Positions 8,110-16,283 of a stretch of DNA of 35,044 nt are shown here, piece after piece. The stretch lies in the NCBI RefSeq assembly GCF_013870525.1, contig NZ_JACBXD010000077.1, positions 1 through 35,044 of the forward strand. The letters are read 5' to 3'. How positions within the stretch are numbered: the stretch's first letter is position 1; each line of letters starts with the position of its first letter. Both the position numbers and the translations under genes were made by a program. The notes under the pieces were generated by a model. It was not told where the DNA came from, did not search any database, and worked only from the letters and a program-made list of their open reading frames with translations. The DNA comes from Amycolatopsis pittospori (GTDB lineage Bacteria; Actinomycetota; Actinomycetes; Mycobacteriales; Pseudonocardiaceae).

Positions 8110-8531
8110 ACATCTAGGCCGCGTGGTGGGACGGGCAGCGGCTCGGCGGCGCGAGCGGGTCAGGATGATGGTCTGCCGCTACGGCAACTAGACCAGGAAG
8201 TGTGTTCCGTCCCTTGCCTAGTGGTCCCTCTGGTGTTGCGAAAGTGCCCTTCGCAACACCGCTTTATCCGCCTGGGCGCAAATTCGGCGGAAGTCGAACA
8301 CCGCGTGCCGAAACTGGGGTTCGGGCAGGACGATAACGGACAAAACCCTTACCAGGCCCCGAGTCGGGCGTCGAGACGTCGAAAGGAATCGGGGCGTCGT
8401 TCTCGTTGTAGGGTGGGACTCCGGGCAGTCGTGCGCGATAAAACGGGCATCGTCGGGTCGAGTGGCTTGTAGCGTTCACCGGCCCCGTGATTACGTCGGT
8501 CGACGCGAGTTGGTTCTGATGCTGGGGATGG
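8110..8531. other. Intergenic region where an ABC ATPase would be expected
   Basis: 422 bases with no gene I can support. The three-codon ORF GTG AAC ATC TAG (8106-8117) overlaps the permease stop and looks like the relic of a coupled start. None of the three forward frames after it shows Walker A, signature or Walker B motifs. The stretch also holds the hairpin repeat at 8232-8260. The last bases contain the GGGGATGG ribosome site of the next gene. Confidence 0.6.
8232..8260. repeat. GGTGTTGCGAA hairpin repeat
   Basis: GGTGTTGCGAA (8232-8242) and TTCGCAACACC (8250-8260) are perfect 11-bp arms around a 7-base loop. The arm sequence is the same as the outer arms of the larger hairpin at 28381-28439, so this is a dispersed repeat family. 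It sits after the iron-transport operon, where it could act as a transcript end or stabilising hairpin. Confidence 0.75.
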
Positions 8532-10148
8532 TTGGTTTTGGCGAATCCGTTGGTCGCGGACGCGGTCAGCTCGACGACGTGGGCGAGTGGGGTCCCGCTG
8601 TTCGAAGAGGCCCAGGGGGTGAAGTCCAGCATCGAAAGCGGTGACTGGGCTTCGGCTGTGATGGGCGTCGCGGGGACGGCGATGGAAGCCCTGTCGATGG
8701 TGGCCGATCCGTTCGGTTCGGTGCTCGCCGCGGGCGTGGGCTGGTTGATGGAACACGTCGGCCCGCTCAAGGAGGCGCTGGACAAACTCGCGGGTGACCC
8801 GGATCAGATCACCGCGCAGGCGCAGACGTGGCAGAACATCGCGAAGGAACTCGCGAGTGTGGGCGAGGACCTGGTCAAGCAGGTTGACGCCGACGTGCGG
8901 AGCTGGGCGGGGCAGGGCGCCGACGCCTACCGCGCGCAGACCAGCGATCTGGCCGCGCTGATCTCGGCCGCGGGTGAGGCGAGCGCGGGAGCGGGGAGCG
9001 GGGTCCAGACCGCCGGCGAGGTGGTCGCGGCGGTGCGGGGACTCGTTCGCGACATCATCGCGGAAGTGGTGGCGCGCCTGGTGTCCTGGGCGCTGCAGGT
9101 GCTCGCGACGTTCGGTATCGGGTTGACCTGGGTGGTGCCGCAGGTGGCGGCGCTGGTCGCGAAGACCGCGACGAAGATCGCCACGCTCGTCAAGACGCTC
9201 ATCACCGCGCTCAAGAAGTTGTCGGGGCTGCTGCGCAAGGCGGGCGACGTTTTCGGGAAGGCGTCGGACGGCTTCAAGAAGATCAAGCCCGGCAAAGCGC
9301 CGGGTCGGCACTCGCCTGGTCCGCTGCACGATCCGGGAAAGACCGGCCCCAGCAAGTCGGGCGGCGGGTCGCGCGCGCTCGACGAGTCACCGGGTAAACC
9401 GGACCAGCATCCCTACGGCGGCGTGGACGTCCCTCAGTCCGCGCACGAGCACGTGACCCTGGGGAACCTCAAACCGCCGAGGCCACGGCCGCCCGGCAGC
9501 ACGGCGCCGCCGCGGCCCTGGGGGTTCAGCGGCGGCCACATGCTGCAGAACGATCTGCCTCCGGGGACCGCCCCGCACAACACGCCCGGGCCGAACGGCC
9601 GCCCCAACTGGCACGGAGCGGGGGTGAACGGCGGGAATCCGCCGGTGTTCCACGGTCCGGCCGGACCACCGCCGCATTCCACCCCGCCGGCGCCGCCCGG
9701 CACAGGACCGTACGGTTCGTACCCTGACTCCAACGGTGTCTACAACCTGCACCACCCGACGATGGCCGACCCGCACGGCGGCAACGCGGGCAAGCCGATG
9801 AGCACGATGTTCCCGCAGGGCCTGAACCAGGGAATCGTGCAGAACCTCGGGGACCAGGCGTGGAACGGTGGCAACCCCAACGGGGGGATCACGGCGATGC
9901 CGCCCAGGCCCGGCGGAGGTCCGCAGAGCTACCAGTGGCAAGGGCAGGGACAGATCCCGTTCACGCCGATCTGGAACCCCGGTGGTGCCGACCACGGCAG
10001 TGGCAGCGGAAACCACCCGAACGCGGGCAGCACCATCAACATGTCGGGCTTCGCCAATCCGAACGGAACCGCGGGGCCGGGCGGGTTCCTCACACCGCCC
10101 ACCTACTACCCCGACGGCAGGATGGACCCGCCGGTGAAGTTCCGGTGA
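8532..10148 (+). CDS. Large WXG100-like type VII secretion substrate
   Basis: 538 residues in two parts. Residues 1-260 are helical, with a WxG turn SWAGQGADAY at 124-133 between long helices, as in WXG100/ESX substrates, and a long hydrophobic-amphipathic stretch at about 175-235. Residues 260-538 are Pro, Gly, Asn and His rich without recognisable enzymatic motifs. There is no Sec signal peptide. An in-frame stop at 8517-8519 forces the start to TTG 8532 (or TTG 8538), behind GGGGATGG. The next gene follows 22 bases later and is the likely partner. An effector or cell-surface role is inferred. No ESX ATPase, EccB or mycosin gene lies in the window, so secretion machinery must be elsewhere. 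Confidence 0.7.
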   Translation: MVLANPLVADAVSSTTWASGVPLFEEAQGVKSSIESGDWASAVMGVAGTAMEALSMVADPFGSVLAAGVGWLMEHVGPLKEALDKLAGDPDQITAQAQTWQNIAKELASVGEDLVKQVDADVRSWAGQGADAYRAQTSDLAALISAAGEASAGAGSGVQTAGEVVAAVRGLVRDIIAEVVARLVSWALQVLATFGIGLTWVVPQVAALVAKTATKIATLVKTLITALKKLSGLLRKAGDVFGKASDGFKKIKPGKAPGRHSPGPLHDPGKTGPSKSGGGSRALDESPGKPDQHPYGGVDVPQSAHEHVTLGNLKPPRPRPPGSTAPPRPWGFSGGHMLQNDLPPGTAPHNTPGPNGRPNWHGAGVNGGNPPVFHGPAGPPPHSTPPAPPGTGPYGSYPDSNGVYNLHHPTMADPHGGNAGKPMSTMFPQGLNQGIVQNLGDQAWNGGNPNGGITAMPPRPGGGPQSYQWQGQGQIPFTPIWNPGGADHGSGSGNHPNAGSTINMSGFANPNGTAGPGGFLTPPTYYPDGRMDPPVKFR

Positions 10149-10170
10149 CGACGAAAGGGAACTCGAGCAC

Positions 10171-10812
10171 ATGACCCCCACCCTGAGCTCACCTCTCACC
10201 GTGGGGGAATCGATCGGACTCGCCTTCGACGATCATCGCCGGTTGCGGATCATGGCGCCGGAGGATCTCTTGCCGCTCGCCGCCTGGCTGTACACCGACG
10301 CGCAGCCGAATCTCTCGGTGCTCGATCAGCTCGGTGCGACGTTGCAGCGATGCCGGACCGAGGAACGGACCCTGGTCGGGAACGGCTGCATGATCGATTT
10401 CGTCAACGACGTCGTCGTGCTGGAGAGCCGCTACGACCGGTGGCCGCGGAAAGTCCTCCCGCAGTCGGTCTTCTGGTCCGTGCTCAACGGGTTGCGGTCG
10501 TTCCTGGACGCCACCGCGGGTCAACCGGGGCTGGGCCGTCCGGACGGCTACCCGCTGGCGCCGGTGCGCCATTTCGAGGACTCCGCCGAGGACATGCGCA
10601 AGCCGTTCTTCGTCAGCCACACCTACTTTCCGACGGAGTGGACCGCCGACGACGTGCGCGCCGCCGGGCAGGGGGCATGGACGTCACCGACCGTGCTCCG
10701 CGACGAGAAGACCGGCTTGTGGTCGGGTATCTGGCGAGATCTCGAACTGGCTGGTTACTTCGACCCGTCGACCGGCGAGGTGCTGACCTACTTCCCCGTG
10801 ATCGCACCCTGA
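10171..10812 (+). CDS. Hypothetical protein, possible immunity or partner protein
   Basis: 213 residues, soluble, not recognised with certainty. The first half (PEDLLPLAAWLYTDAQPNLSVLDQLGATL, then MIDFVNDVVVLESRYDRWP) has the feel of small SMI-like or Imm-type partners. The last 70 residues (FPTEWTADDVRAAGQGAW, then LELAGYFDPSTGEVLTYFP) loosely recall the end of bacterial EndoU domains, but I cannot find the catalytic His pair, so I do not call a nuclease. It lies 22 bases downstream of the T7SS substrate with a GAAAGGGAA ribosome site, so the two are probably one operon. The immunity role is inferred from position only. Confidence 0.6.
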   Translation: MTPTLSSPLTVGESIGLAFDDHRRLRIMAPEDLLPLAAWLYTDAQPNLSVLDQLGATLQRCRTEERTLVGNGCMIDFVNDVVVLESRYDRWPRKVLPQSVFWSVLNGLRSFLDATAGQPGLGRPDGYPLAPVRHFEDSAEDMRKPFFVSHTYFPTEWTADDVRAAGQGAWTSPTVLRDEKTGLWSGIWRDLELAGYFDPSTGEVLTYFPVIAP

Positions 10813-10828
10813 TCAGAGGGGCGTTCCG

Positions 10829-11620
10829 TCACGGCTGATATGTGTTCCCGGCATAGCGGGCCAATGCCGCGCGCACTGTCGCGAGTACCTCGGTTTTCTC
10901 GGCCGACAGTGCCAGGACGTTCTGCCAGTGGTCGCGCTCCTTTCGGAAGCCGTGCTTGTACTCGAAGTCCAAGGCCTGGCGATGGTCTTTGAACCGCACC
11001 GCGATCTGGTGGCCGCCGTGGTCGGGATGAGCTCGTAGGCGGATGCTCTCCAGCTGGTCCCAGTTCAGCCGCACACTCCGGTTCTTCCAGCTGATCCATC
11101 GCCGGTCGGCGAGGCTCAGTCCGTCGGCGTCGATGATCAGCGTGTCCCGGCCGCCCGAGTGCGCTTCGGAGATGAAGCCCACGACGAACAGCAGCATCAG
11201 CAGGAGGGGAGCGCGGGGATCGAGGTCTGCGATCTCGGCCTGGATCTGCGCGATCGATTTGCCGATGAAGTACGCGATCACGAGCAGGACGATCCAGAGC
11301 GCCACCCACCAAGCCAGTCCGATGAGCGCGCCGGCCGCTCTCGCGCCGATGCGGGAGGCGGAGGTGGTCAGGTAGACGACCACTGGCTCGGTTTCGTCTT
11401 CACTGCGAATCGGGGCGGGATGGACGGTCCGTGGAGCCGACGGGTTGACCGCGGTGAACGCCACCACCAGCGCCGATACCCCGGTCACGAACGATCCCGC
11501 ACTGGCGATCCACGACAGCTTTTCCAAGTCCGACAGGTACAAGGCGACGGCCATGGCCGCGCAGGCCAGAGCGGCGGAGCCACCCAGCCAGACGTGAGTT
11601 CGCCGCATGCACATCATCAT
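10829..11620 (-). CDS. Membrane protein with C-terminal PH-like region
   Basis: 263 residues from ATG 11620, which has GGGGAGT seven bases upstream; ATG 11608 is an alternative. Two N-terminal helices (near 10-28 and 35-55) and a second pair (near 90-135), with LLLMLLFVVGFISEA, anchor it. The C-terminal 110 residues are soluble and contain LIIDADGLSLADRRWISWKN and VRLNWDQLESIRL, typical of bacterial PH-like domains in small membrane proteins. The reading frame stays open upstream to 12361, but that part lies opposite the reductase gene and is not coding. Function unknown. It is divergent from the reductase and convergent with the preceding gene, 16 bases apart. Confidence 0.75.
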   Translation of the reverse strand: MMMCMRRTHVWLGGSAALACAAMAVALYLSDLEKLSWIASAGSFVTGVSALVVAFTAVNPSAPRTVHPAPIRSEDETEPVVVYLTTSASRIGARAAGALIGLAWWVALWIVLLVIAYFIGKSIAQIQAEIADLDPRAPLLLMLLFVVGFISEAHSGGRDTLIIDADGLSLADRRWISWKNRSVRLNWDQLESIRLRAHPDHGGHQIAVRFKDHRQALDFEYKHGFRKERDHWQNVLALSAEKTEVLATVRAALARYAGNTYQP

Positions 11621-11767
11621 CGCGGCCACTCCCCGCGGCGGATACCGGCACGGGGCTGACATCTTCTCGCGGTGATTTCTCCCGGGGATGTCGAGAGTGC
11701 CGACCCGGCTCCGACCTTCTGCCGACCGCGCCCGACGGAGGCGCCGCGGAGCGAAGGAGGCCTTGCG

Positions 11768-12337
11768 ATGAGCAAGGTGGTGCTGGATGTGTCGATGTCG
11801 CTGGACGGGTTCACGGCCGGGCCGAACGTCCGGAGCGAAGAGCCCATGGGTGACGGTGGCGAGCGGCTGCACGAGTGGATGGCGGGCGAGGGGCCGAACG
11901 CCGAGGTCGACGTCGCCGCCCGCGACGAGATCAACGCGATCGTCGGGGCCCTGGTCATCGGGCGGCGGACCTTCGACCTCGGTTTGGAGAACTGGGGCGG
12001 CACACCGTGGCCCGGCATGCCGAGTTTCGTGGTCACTCATCGGACCAGGGACGACCTGCTCGGCGACAACGGCGGGACGTTCGCCTTCGGTGGACTGGAG
12101 GAGGCTGTCCGGCGCGCCAAGGACGCCGCCGGGGACAAGGACGTGCTGGTGATGGGAGCGGACATCGCCGGGCAGCTGCTCGGCGCCGGGCTGCTCGACG
12201 AGGTCCACCTCCACCTCGCCCCCTTGCTGCTGGGGCAGGGCACCGCGCTGTTCGCGGGCCACCGGGCCGAGCTGATCCAGGAGGGACGAGCCACGGTCGG
12301 GGGCGCGACCCACCTGCGCTACCGCGTCCAGCGCTAG
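11768..12337 (+). CDS. Dihydrofolate reductase family protein (RibD C-terminal type)
   Basis: 189 residues of the RibD_C/DHFR-like fold found in many actinomycete YyaP-type proteins. It opens KVVLDVSMSLDGFTAGPN (residues 3-20). It has ALVIGRRTFDLG near 58-69, a nucleotide-binding segment VLVMGADIAGQLLGAGLLDEVHLHLAPLLLGQGTALF near 123-159, and ends LRYRVQR. GAAGGAGG seven bases before the ATG fixes the start. The natural substrate of these stand-alone proteins is mostly unknown; they are NADPH-dependent reductases by fold. It is transcribed alone. Confidence 0.88.
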   Translation: MSKVVLDVSMSLDGFTAGPNVRSEEPMGDGGERLHEWMAGEGPNAEVDVAARDEINAIVGALVIGRRTFDLGLENWGGTPWPGMPSFVVTHRTRDDLLGDNGGTFAFGGLEEAVRRAKDAAGDKDVLVMGADIAGQLLGAGLLDEVHLHLAPLLLGQGTALFAGHRAELIQEGRATVGGATHLRYRVQR

Positions 12338-12377
12338 CGACGAGAGAGTGATCTTCGCCACGGCACTTTCTTCACCC

Positions 12378-12394
12378 TTTCACGGACTGTGAAA
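12378..12394. promoter_or_regulatory. TTTCAC-GGACT-GTGAAA inverted repeat
   Basis: Six-bp perfect arms around five bases, 178 bases before the cold-shock ATG, inside the otherwise empty 234-base interval 12338-12571. It could be an operator or part of a long structured leader. No assignment is possible from sequence alone. Confidence 0.3.
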
Positions 12395-12571
12395 ATCCTT
12401 CGGCTTGATGTGCTGACCAGCGGAAACGGTCCTCCCCAGTGGGTGCGCCGGAGGGGCGTTTTCACTCACTTGCGGTGCGCATGGTGTGCCGCCGATCGGA
12501 GTTTGCGAGAATGGGTCCTGAGATCGGGGCATCGAATGCGCTCCGACTCACTATGAATAGCAGGTAAAAGT

Positions 12572-12775
12572 ATGGCTCAGGGCAGCGTTAAGTGGTTCAA
12601 CGGCGAAAAGGGCTTCGGCTTCATCGCACAGGACGACGGCGGGCCGGACGTGTTCGTGCACTACTCGGAGATCCAGGGGAACGGCTTCAAGTCCCTGGAC
12701 GAAGGGCAGCGCGTTGAGTTCGAGATCGGCCAGGGCCAGAAGGGCCCGCAGGCCCAGCGCGTCGTCGCCATCTGA
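12572..12775 (+). CDS. Cold-shock protein, CspA family
   Basis: A 67-residue single cold-shock domain, full length for the family. RNP1 is KGFGFI (13-18) and RNP2 is VFVHY (27-31), with the conserved GSVKWFNGEKG opening and a QGPQAQRV-type end. It binds single-stranded nucleic acid and acts as an RNA chaperone. The ATG follows AGCAGGTAAAAGT, a weak ribosome site, after an unusually long 234-base gene-free leader region such as cold-shock genes often use for post-transcriptional control. It is monocistronic and ends at a strong terminator. Confidence 0.97.
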   Translation: MAQGSVKWFNGEKGFGFIAQDDGGPDVFVHYSEIQGNGFKSLDEGQRVEFEIGQGQKGPQAQRVVAI

Positions 12776-12792
12776 CGTCGTTCCACGCTGCT

Positions 12793-12824
12793 GAAGGCCC
12801 CCACCCGGGAGGGTGGGGGCCTTC
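12793..12824. terminator. Strong bidirectional hairpin terminator
   Basis: GAAGGCCCCCACCC (12793-12806), loop GGGA, GGGTGGGGGCCTTC (12811-12824): a perfect 14-bp stem with a 4-base loop, ending in CTTCGGTCGTTT. It sits 17 bases after the cold-shock stop and 14 bases before the convergent T7SS operon's last stop, so it can serve both. Confidence 0.9.
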
Positions 12825-12838
12825 GGTCGTTTCACGGC

Positions 12839-13237
12839 CTAGTCGGCCCAGCGGTTGTTGAGGAAGGCGTCGTCTTCGTCGTCGACCTCGGCCGGGCGAG
12901 GACGACGCGTCCGGCGGGGGGTCTCCTGGCCAGGGCGTGCGGGCGAAGGGAACGGTGCGGGTTCGCCGACGGCTTCCATCGGCTCGTCGAACGTCGAACC
13001 GGCCCCGGGCTCCGCGTGACTCCGGTCGGTGCTCCAGCCCGACTTCGTCTTGCGCTGGCCCAGTTCCCGGCGGTGCTCGACGTACCGCTGGGCGGTCTGG
13101 ACCTGTTTGGTCATGTACTCCTGACCTTGGGCCTTGATCTCGTCGGCCCGCTGTTCCCGCAGTGCCCGGCGGTCGGCCTGTTCGCGGACGAGGGCGTCCA
13201 AGGTCGCCTTCACCCCCGCGGTTTCGTCGGCGCTCAT
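12839..13237 (-). CDS. Small charged coiled-coil protein, end of FAAL-T7SS operon
   Basis: 132 residues from ATG 13237, chosen because AGGGAGAA lies just upstream; the longer open frame runs into the preceding gene. Residues 5-60 are a strongly charged helix (VREQADRRALREQRADEIKA, then QTAQRYVEHRREL) likely to form a coiled coil. The rest is disordered, with a basic ETPRRTRRPRP stretch and an acidic DDEDDAF end. I recognise no family. It starts 19 bases after the stop of the 1008-residue T7SS protein and is probably co-expressed with it. A role as chaperone or partner is guesswork. Confidence 0.72.
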   Translation of the reverse strand: MSADETAGVKATLDALVREQADRRALREQRADEIKAQGQEYMTKQVQTAQRYVEHRRELGQRKTKSGWSTDRSHAEPGAGSTFDEPMEAVGEPAPFPSPARPGQETPRRTRRPRPAEVDDEDDAFLNNRWAD

Positions 13238-13256
13238 GCGTTCTCCCTGCCGCCGG

Positions 13257-16200
13257 TCACCGCTTGCGGGTGGCCGGCAGCTCCTCGTCGTCCAGTAGGG
13301 AACCGGTGATCCGGCCGGTGGGCTCGTTGATCTGGTCGAACACTTCGCCCTCGATGCGGTATGCCCGGTTGCTGCGTTCCTGATCGCCACCGGCACCGCC
13401 GGGCGCGCCGCCGCCCATACCGCCCATCGGCATCGCGCCGCCCATCGGCTGACCGGGGGCCCCGCCCATCGCGGCGGCCGGTGCGGACGTCGGATGCGCG
13501 GGCTGCGCCTGGTGCGTCCCCGCCCCGGTGTGAGCGCCGTCGGTCAGCGAAGAAGGCTGCCCGAGTCCGTTCGGCGCCGACGAGTCGACGTTGAGGGGAG
13601 CGGCGATCCCGCCGCCACCACCACCGCCGGCATGGCCACCGCCGCCACCACCGGAACCAGCGCTGCCGGCCTCGCCGGTGCCGCCGCCGATACCGCCGCC
13701 GCTGTCCGTGACGTGCGGGGCCGACAGCGGACGGAGATCGTTGGGCCTCGGCTCGGAAGCCGGGGTGACCGGGTGGGCAGGCTTGTCCTTGGAGTCCCTG
13801 TCGTCCTTGGAGTCCTTGGGCGAGTCCTCGTCGCCGAGGGTGTAGGTGGTCGGTTTGCCGGTGCCGTCGTCGACCGTGACGACCGTCGGGCCGTCCGGAC
13901 CATCGGGCCGCTCGGCGGTGATCTTCAGATCGCCGTCCTTGATGTGGATCTTGCCGTCCGGGCCGGGGCGGTGGACGTCGTCGTCCTTGCCGTCGGGCGC
14001 GGAGCCTAAAGCGGACTTCTCCCCGTCCTCGGGCCAGTCGAGCTTGAACTCCTTGTCGGGACCGGAACCGTCGCCGACCTTGATGTCCATCTTGCCGTCC
14101 GCGTCCGGCTCGGACATCTCGAAACTCTTGTCGCCCTGCTTGACCTTGAGGACCTCACGGTCTTCGTCTTTGCCGTCTTCGCCCGGTTTGTCGCCGGCCA
14201 GCTTGTCGCCGTCTTCACCGGGCTTGTCGCCACCGAGCTTGTCTTCGAGGGACGGCTTGTCCTTGCCGTCCTCGCCGGGCATCTCGGTGCCGATGCGGCC
14301 CAGCGCTTCGCGCGCTTCCTTCTTCGCGTCTTCCGTGGCCTTCTCGGCGGCCGCCTTGTCTTCGGCCGCCTTGTCGGTCGCGTCCGAACCCGGGCTGTCA
14401 CCGAGGCCGGAACCACCGCCGGAGCCCGAACCGCCACCGGAGCCACCGCCCGAAGGCGAACCGAGGTCGGGGAGCTTGGGCGGCGGGCCGGAGCTGCCGC
14501 TCGCACCGCCGGAATCCCCGCCGAGGCCGGAGCCGCCGGTGGGACCGTCCCCGAGCTTGCCCAGCGCTTCGGACGCCTGCTTCTTCGCCGCCTCGGCGGC
14601 CGCGGCCGCTTCCTTCTTCGCTTCGGCCGCGGCCTGGTCTTGACCGGAGGGCGTCGTGTCGCCCTTGTCCGAACCCGAGCCGCCTATGCCGCTGCCGGAT
14701 CCTGAACCGCCACCGGAGCCGCTGCCCGAGCCGCCGCCGAGGCCGCCGCCGGAGGGCGAGTCGAGGTCGGGAAGTTTGGGCGGCGGACCGGAGTTGCCCC
14801 CGGAGCCTGAGCCGCCACCAGAGCCCGATCCACTGCCGGAGCCCGACCCGCTGCCGGAACCGCCGGTGCCCTGTCCGTCGGTGGAGGAACCACCAGGGCC
14901 GCCCGAGCCGGTGTCGGGAATCGGCGGAGGACTGCCGGGTCCGCCACCCGAGCCATTACCGGAACCGCCACCCGAGCCGGAGCCGCTGCCGCCGCCGGAG
15001 CCCGAACCACCGGTGCCGTCGGGGATCTCCGGGCCGCCGCCGGGACCGCCGCCTTTACCGCCGCCTGCACCACCCTTGCCGCCGCCCGCGCCGGCACCGC
15101 CCTTGCCGTCTCCGGAGCCGTCGCCCTTGCCGCCCGCGCCTTCGAACTCGTTCTTGACCTTGCCCATCATCTTGTCGAGTTCGTCGTAGGCCTGATTGAC
15201 GAGATCCTTGGTGTCCTTGCAGGACTTGGCGAAACCCTCGTAGATGGTGTCCCACATCTCCGGGTTGAACTGCCGCTGAATCCACTGCTTGGCGAGGTTC
15301 TGGCCCGCCTTCTTGAATTCGTCGTCGTCGCAACAGCCGTCGTTGTTCAGGGATTCGACCAGGTTGGAACCGAAGTTGACGTCCATCCAGCCCGCGATCG
15401 CGGCCAGATCCTCTTTACCGCTCTTCTCGCCACTGGCGATGGCGACGACCTTCTGCGCCATCGCGAAATCCGCTTTGCCGACGATTTCCTTGTGCAGGCC
15501 GATGATCGTGTCGGCCTTGCCCTTGCACAGCTCGAAAACCGTCTTGGTGGTGTGGAGCGTCGTTTCGCTCGCGGTTTCGAGGGTCTGGGCGAGTTTGTTC
15601 GCCTTGGGCAGGATCTTCTCGTTGTAATTGTCCGAGGCCGCGTCCGCGCCGTCACCGGTCCAGCTCTGGAACAGACCGCTCAGTTCCGAACCGGTGTCCT
15701 TCACGGTCCGTTCGATCGTGGTCGAGCCGGTCTTGAAGTGGGCGGCGTCGTCGACGAAGTTCTTGAAGTTGATGCCGCGCTGTTCGTCGAAGGGCTTCTT
15801 GATGTCCTTCTCGAAGTCGAGTGCGCGAGTGTTCCCGCGACAGTCGTCCGGGAGCTTCGCGAGCAGCGAACCGAAGGTCTGGAACACCTTCAGCGCCGGA
15901 GCGGCGGCGTCGAACAGCTCGTCGGACGTCTTGGTCCCGCCGCCTTCGGCCGCGGGTTCCTTGGCTCCGTCGACCTTCTTGTTGCCCTCGTCGACGGCCT
16001 TCTTCTCTTCGCGCTCGTTGTAGCTCGCCTGGTCACCGGAGTCCTTCGCCGACTTGTAGACCTTGTCGACGTCCTCGGTGGAGAGGAGCGGGTTGGCGTT
16101 GTAGGAGGCCGCGTACTTCTCGGCTTCCTTGCGCTTGGCCTTGATCTCCTCCGGCTCCTGGTCCGCCCACGGCGGCGGGGCCGGATGCGTCCGCATCCAG

Positions 16201-16283
16201 CTGCTGATGAGCAGGGTCTTCTTGTCGGGCGGGACGGCCGGGTCGTCGAGAACGGCCTTGACGTCGGTCCAGGTAGTGGCCAT
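13257..16283 (-). CDS. Giant Gly-rich WxG type VII secretion substrate
   Basis: 1008 residues. Residues 1-380 are helical, with a WTG turn (SWTGDGADA, 207-215) and a YDELD motif (366-370) that fits the YxxxD/E type VII export signal. Cysteines occur at 148, 253, 317, 318 and 355, including a CC pair before acidic residues. Residues 382-750 are extremely Gly/Ser rich and include an exact 100-residue repeat beginning PPPKLPDL (coding near 14761-14790 and 14461-14490), each with an Ala/Lys/Glu-rich helix. Residues about 715-810 form a beta-rich segment with repeated DG turns. The tail (YRIEGEVFDQINEPTGRITG) looks ordered. TAATG couples it to the EspC-like gene. Its function is unknown. Confidence 0.82.
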   Translation of the reverse strand: MATTWTDVKAVLDDPAVPPDKKTLLISSWMRTHPAPPPWADQEPEEIKAKRKEAEKYAASYNANPLLSTEDVDKVYKSAKDSGDQASYNEREEKKAVDEGNKKVDGAKEPAAEGGGTKTSDELFDAAAPALKVFQTFGSLLAKLPDDCRGNTRALDFEKDIKKPFDEQRGINFKNFVDDAAHFKTGSTTIERTVKDTGSELSGLFQSWTGDGADAASDNYNEKILPKANKLAQTLETASETTLHTTKTVFELCKGKADTIIGLHKEIVGKADFAMAQKVVAIASGEKSGKEDLAAIAGWMDVNFGSNLVESLNNDGCCDDDEFKKAGQNLAKQWIQRQFNPEMWDTIYEGFAKSCKDTKDLVNQAYDELDKMMGKVKNEFEGAGGKGDGSGDGKGGAGAGGGKGGAGGGKGGGPGGGPEIPDGTGGSGSGGGSGSGSGGGSGNGSGGGPGSPPPIPDTGSGGPGGSSTDGQGTGGSGSGSGSGSGSGSGGGSGSGGNSGPPPKLPDLDSPSGGGLGGGSGSGSGGGSGSGSGIGGSGSDKGDTTPSGQDQAAAEAKKEAAAAAEAAKKQASEALGKLGDGPTGGSGLGGDSGGASGSSGPPPKLPDLGSPSGGGSGGGSGSGGGSGLGDSPGSDATDKAAEDKAAAEKATEDAKKEAREALGRIGTEMPGEDGKDKPSLEDKLGGDKPGEDGDKLAGDKPGEDGKDEDREVLKVKQGDKSFEMSEPDADGKMDIKVGDGSGPDKEFKLDWPEDGEKSALGSAPDGKDDDVHRPGPDGKIHIKDGDLKITAERPDGPDGPTVVTVDDGTGKPTTYTLGDEDSPKDSKDDRDSKDKPAHPVTPASEPRPNDLRPLSAPHVTDSGGGIGGGTGEAGSAGSGGGGGGHAGGGGGGGIAAPLNVDSSAPNGLGQPSSLTDGAHTGAGTHQAQPAHPTSAPAAAMGGAPGQPMGGAMPMGGMGGGAPGGAGGDQERSNRAYRIEGEVFDQINEPTGRITGSLLDDEELPATRKR

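Noticed and set aside
10171..10812. EndoU nuclease toxin
   Set aside because: Only the C-terminal FP..W and T.FP pattern is suggestive; the catalytic His pair is not visible.
11621..12361. Upstream extension of the 263-residue membrane protein
   Set aside because: This part lies opposite the DHFR-family gene, and a good ribosome site marks the start at 11620.
14400..15100. Frameshift or assembly error in the Gly-rich region of the giant gene
   Set aside because: The frame stays open across the whole low-complexity section, and the 300-base repeat keeps phase exactly.
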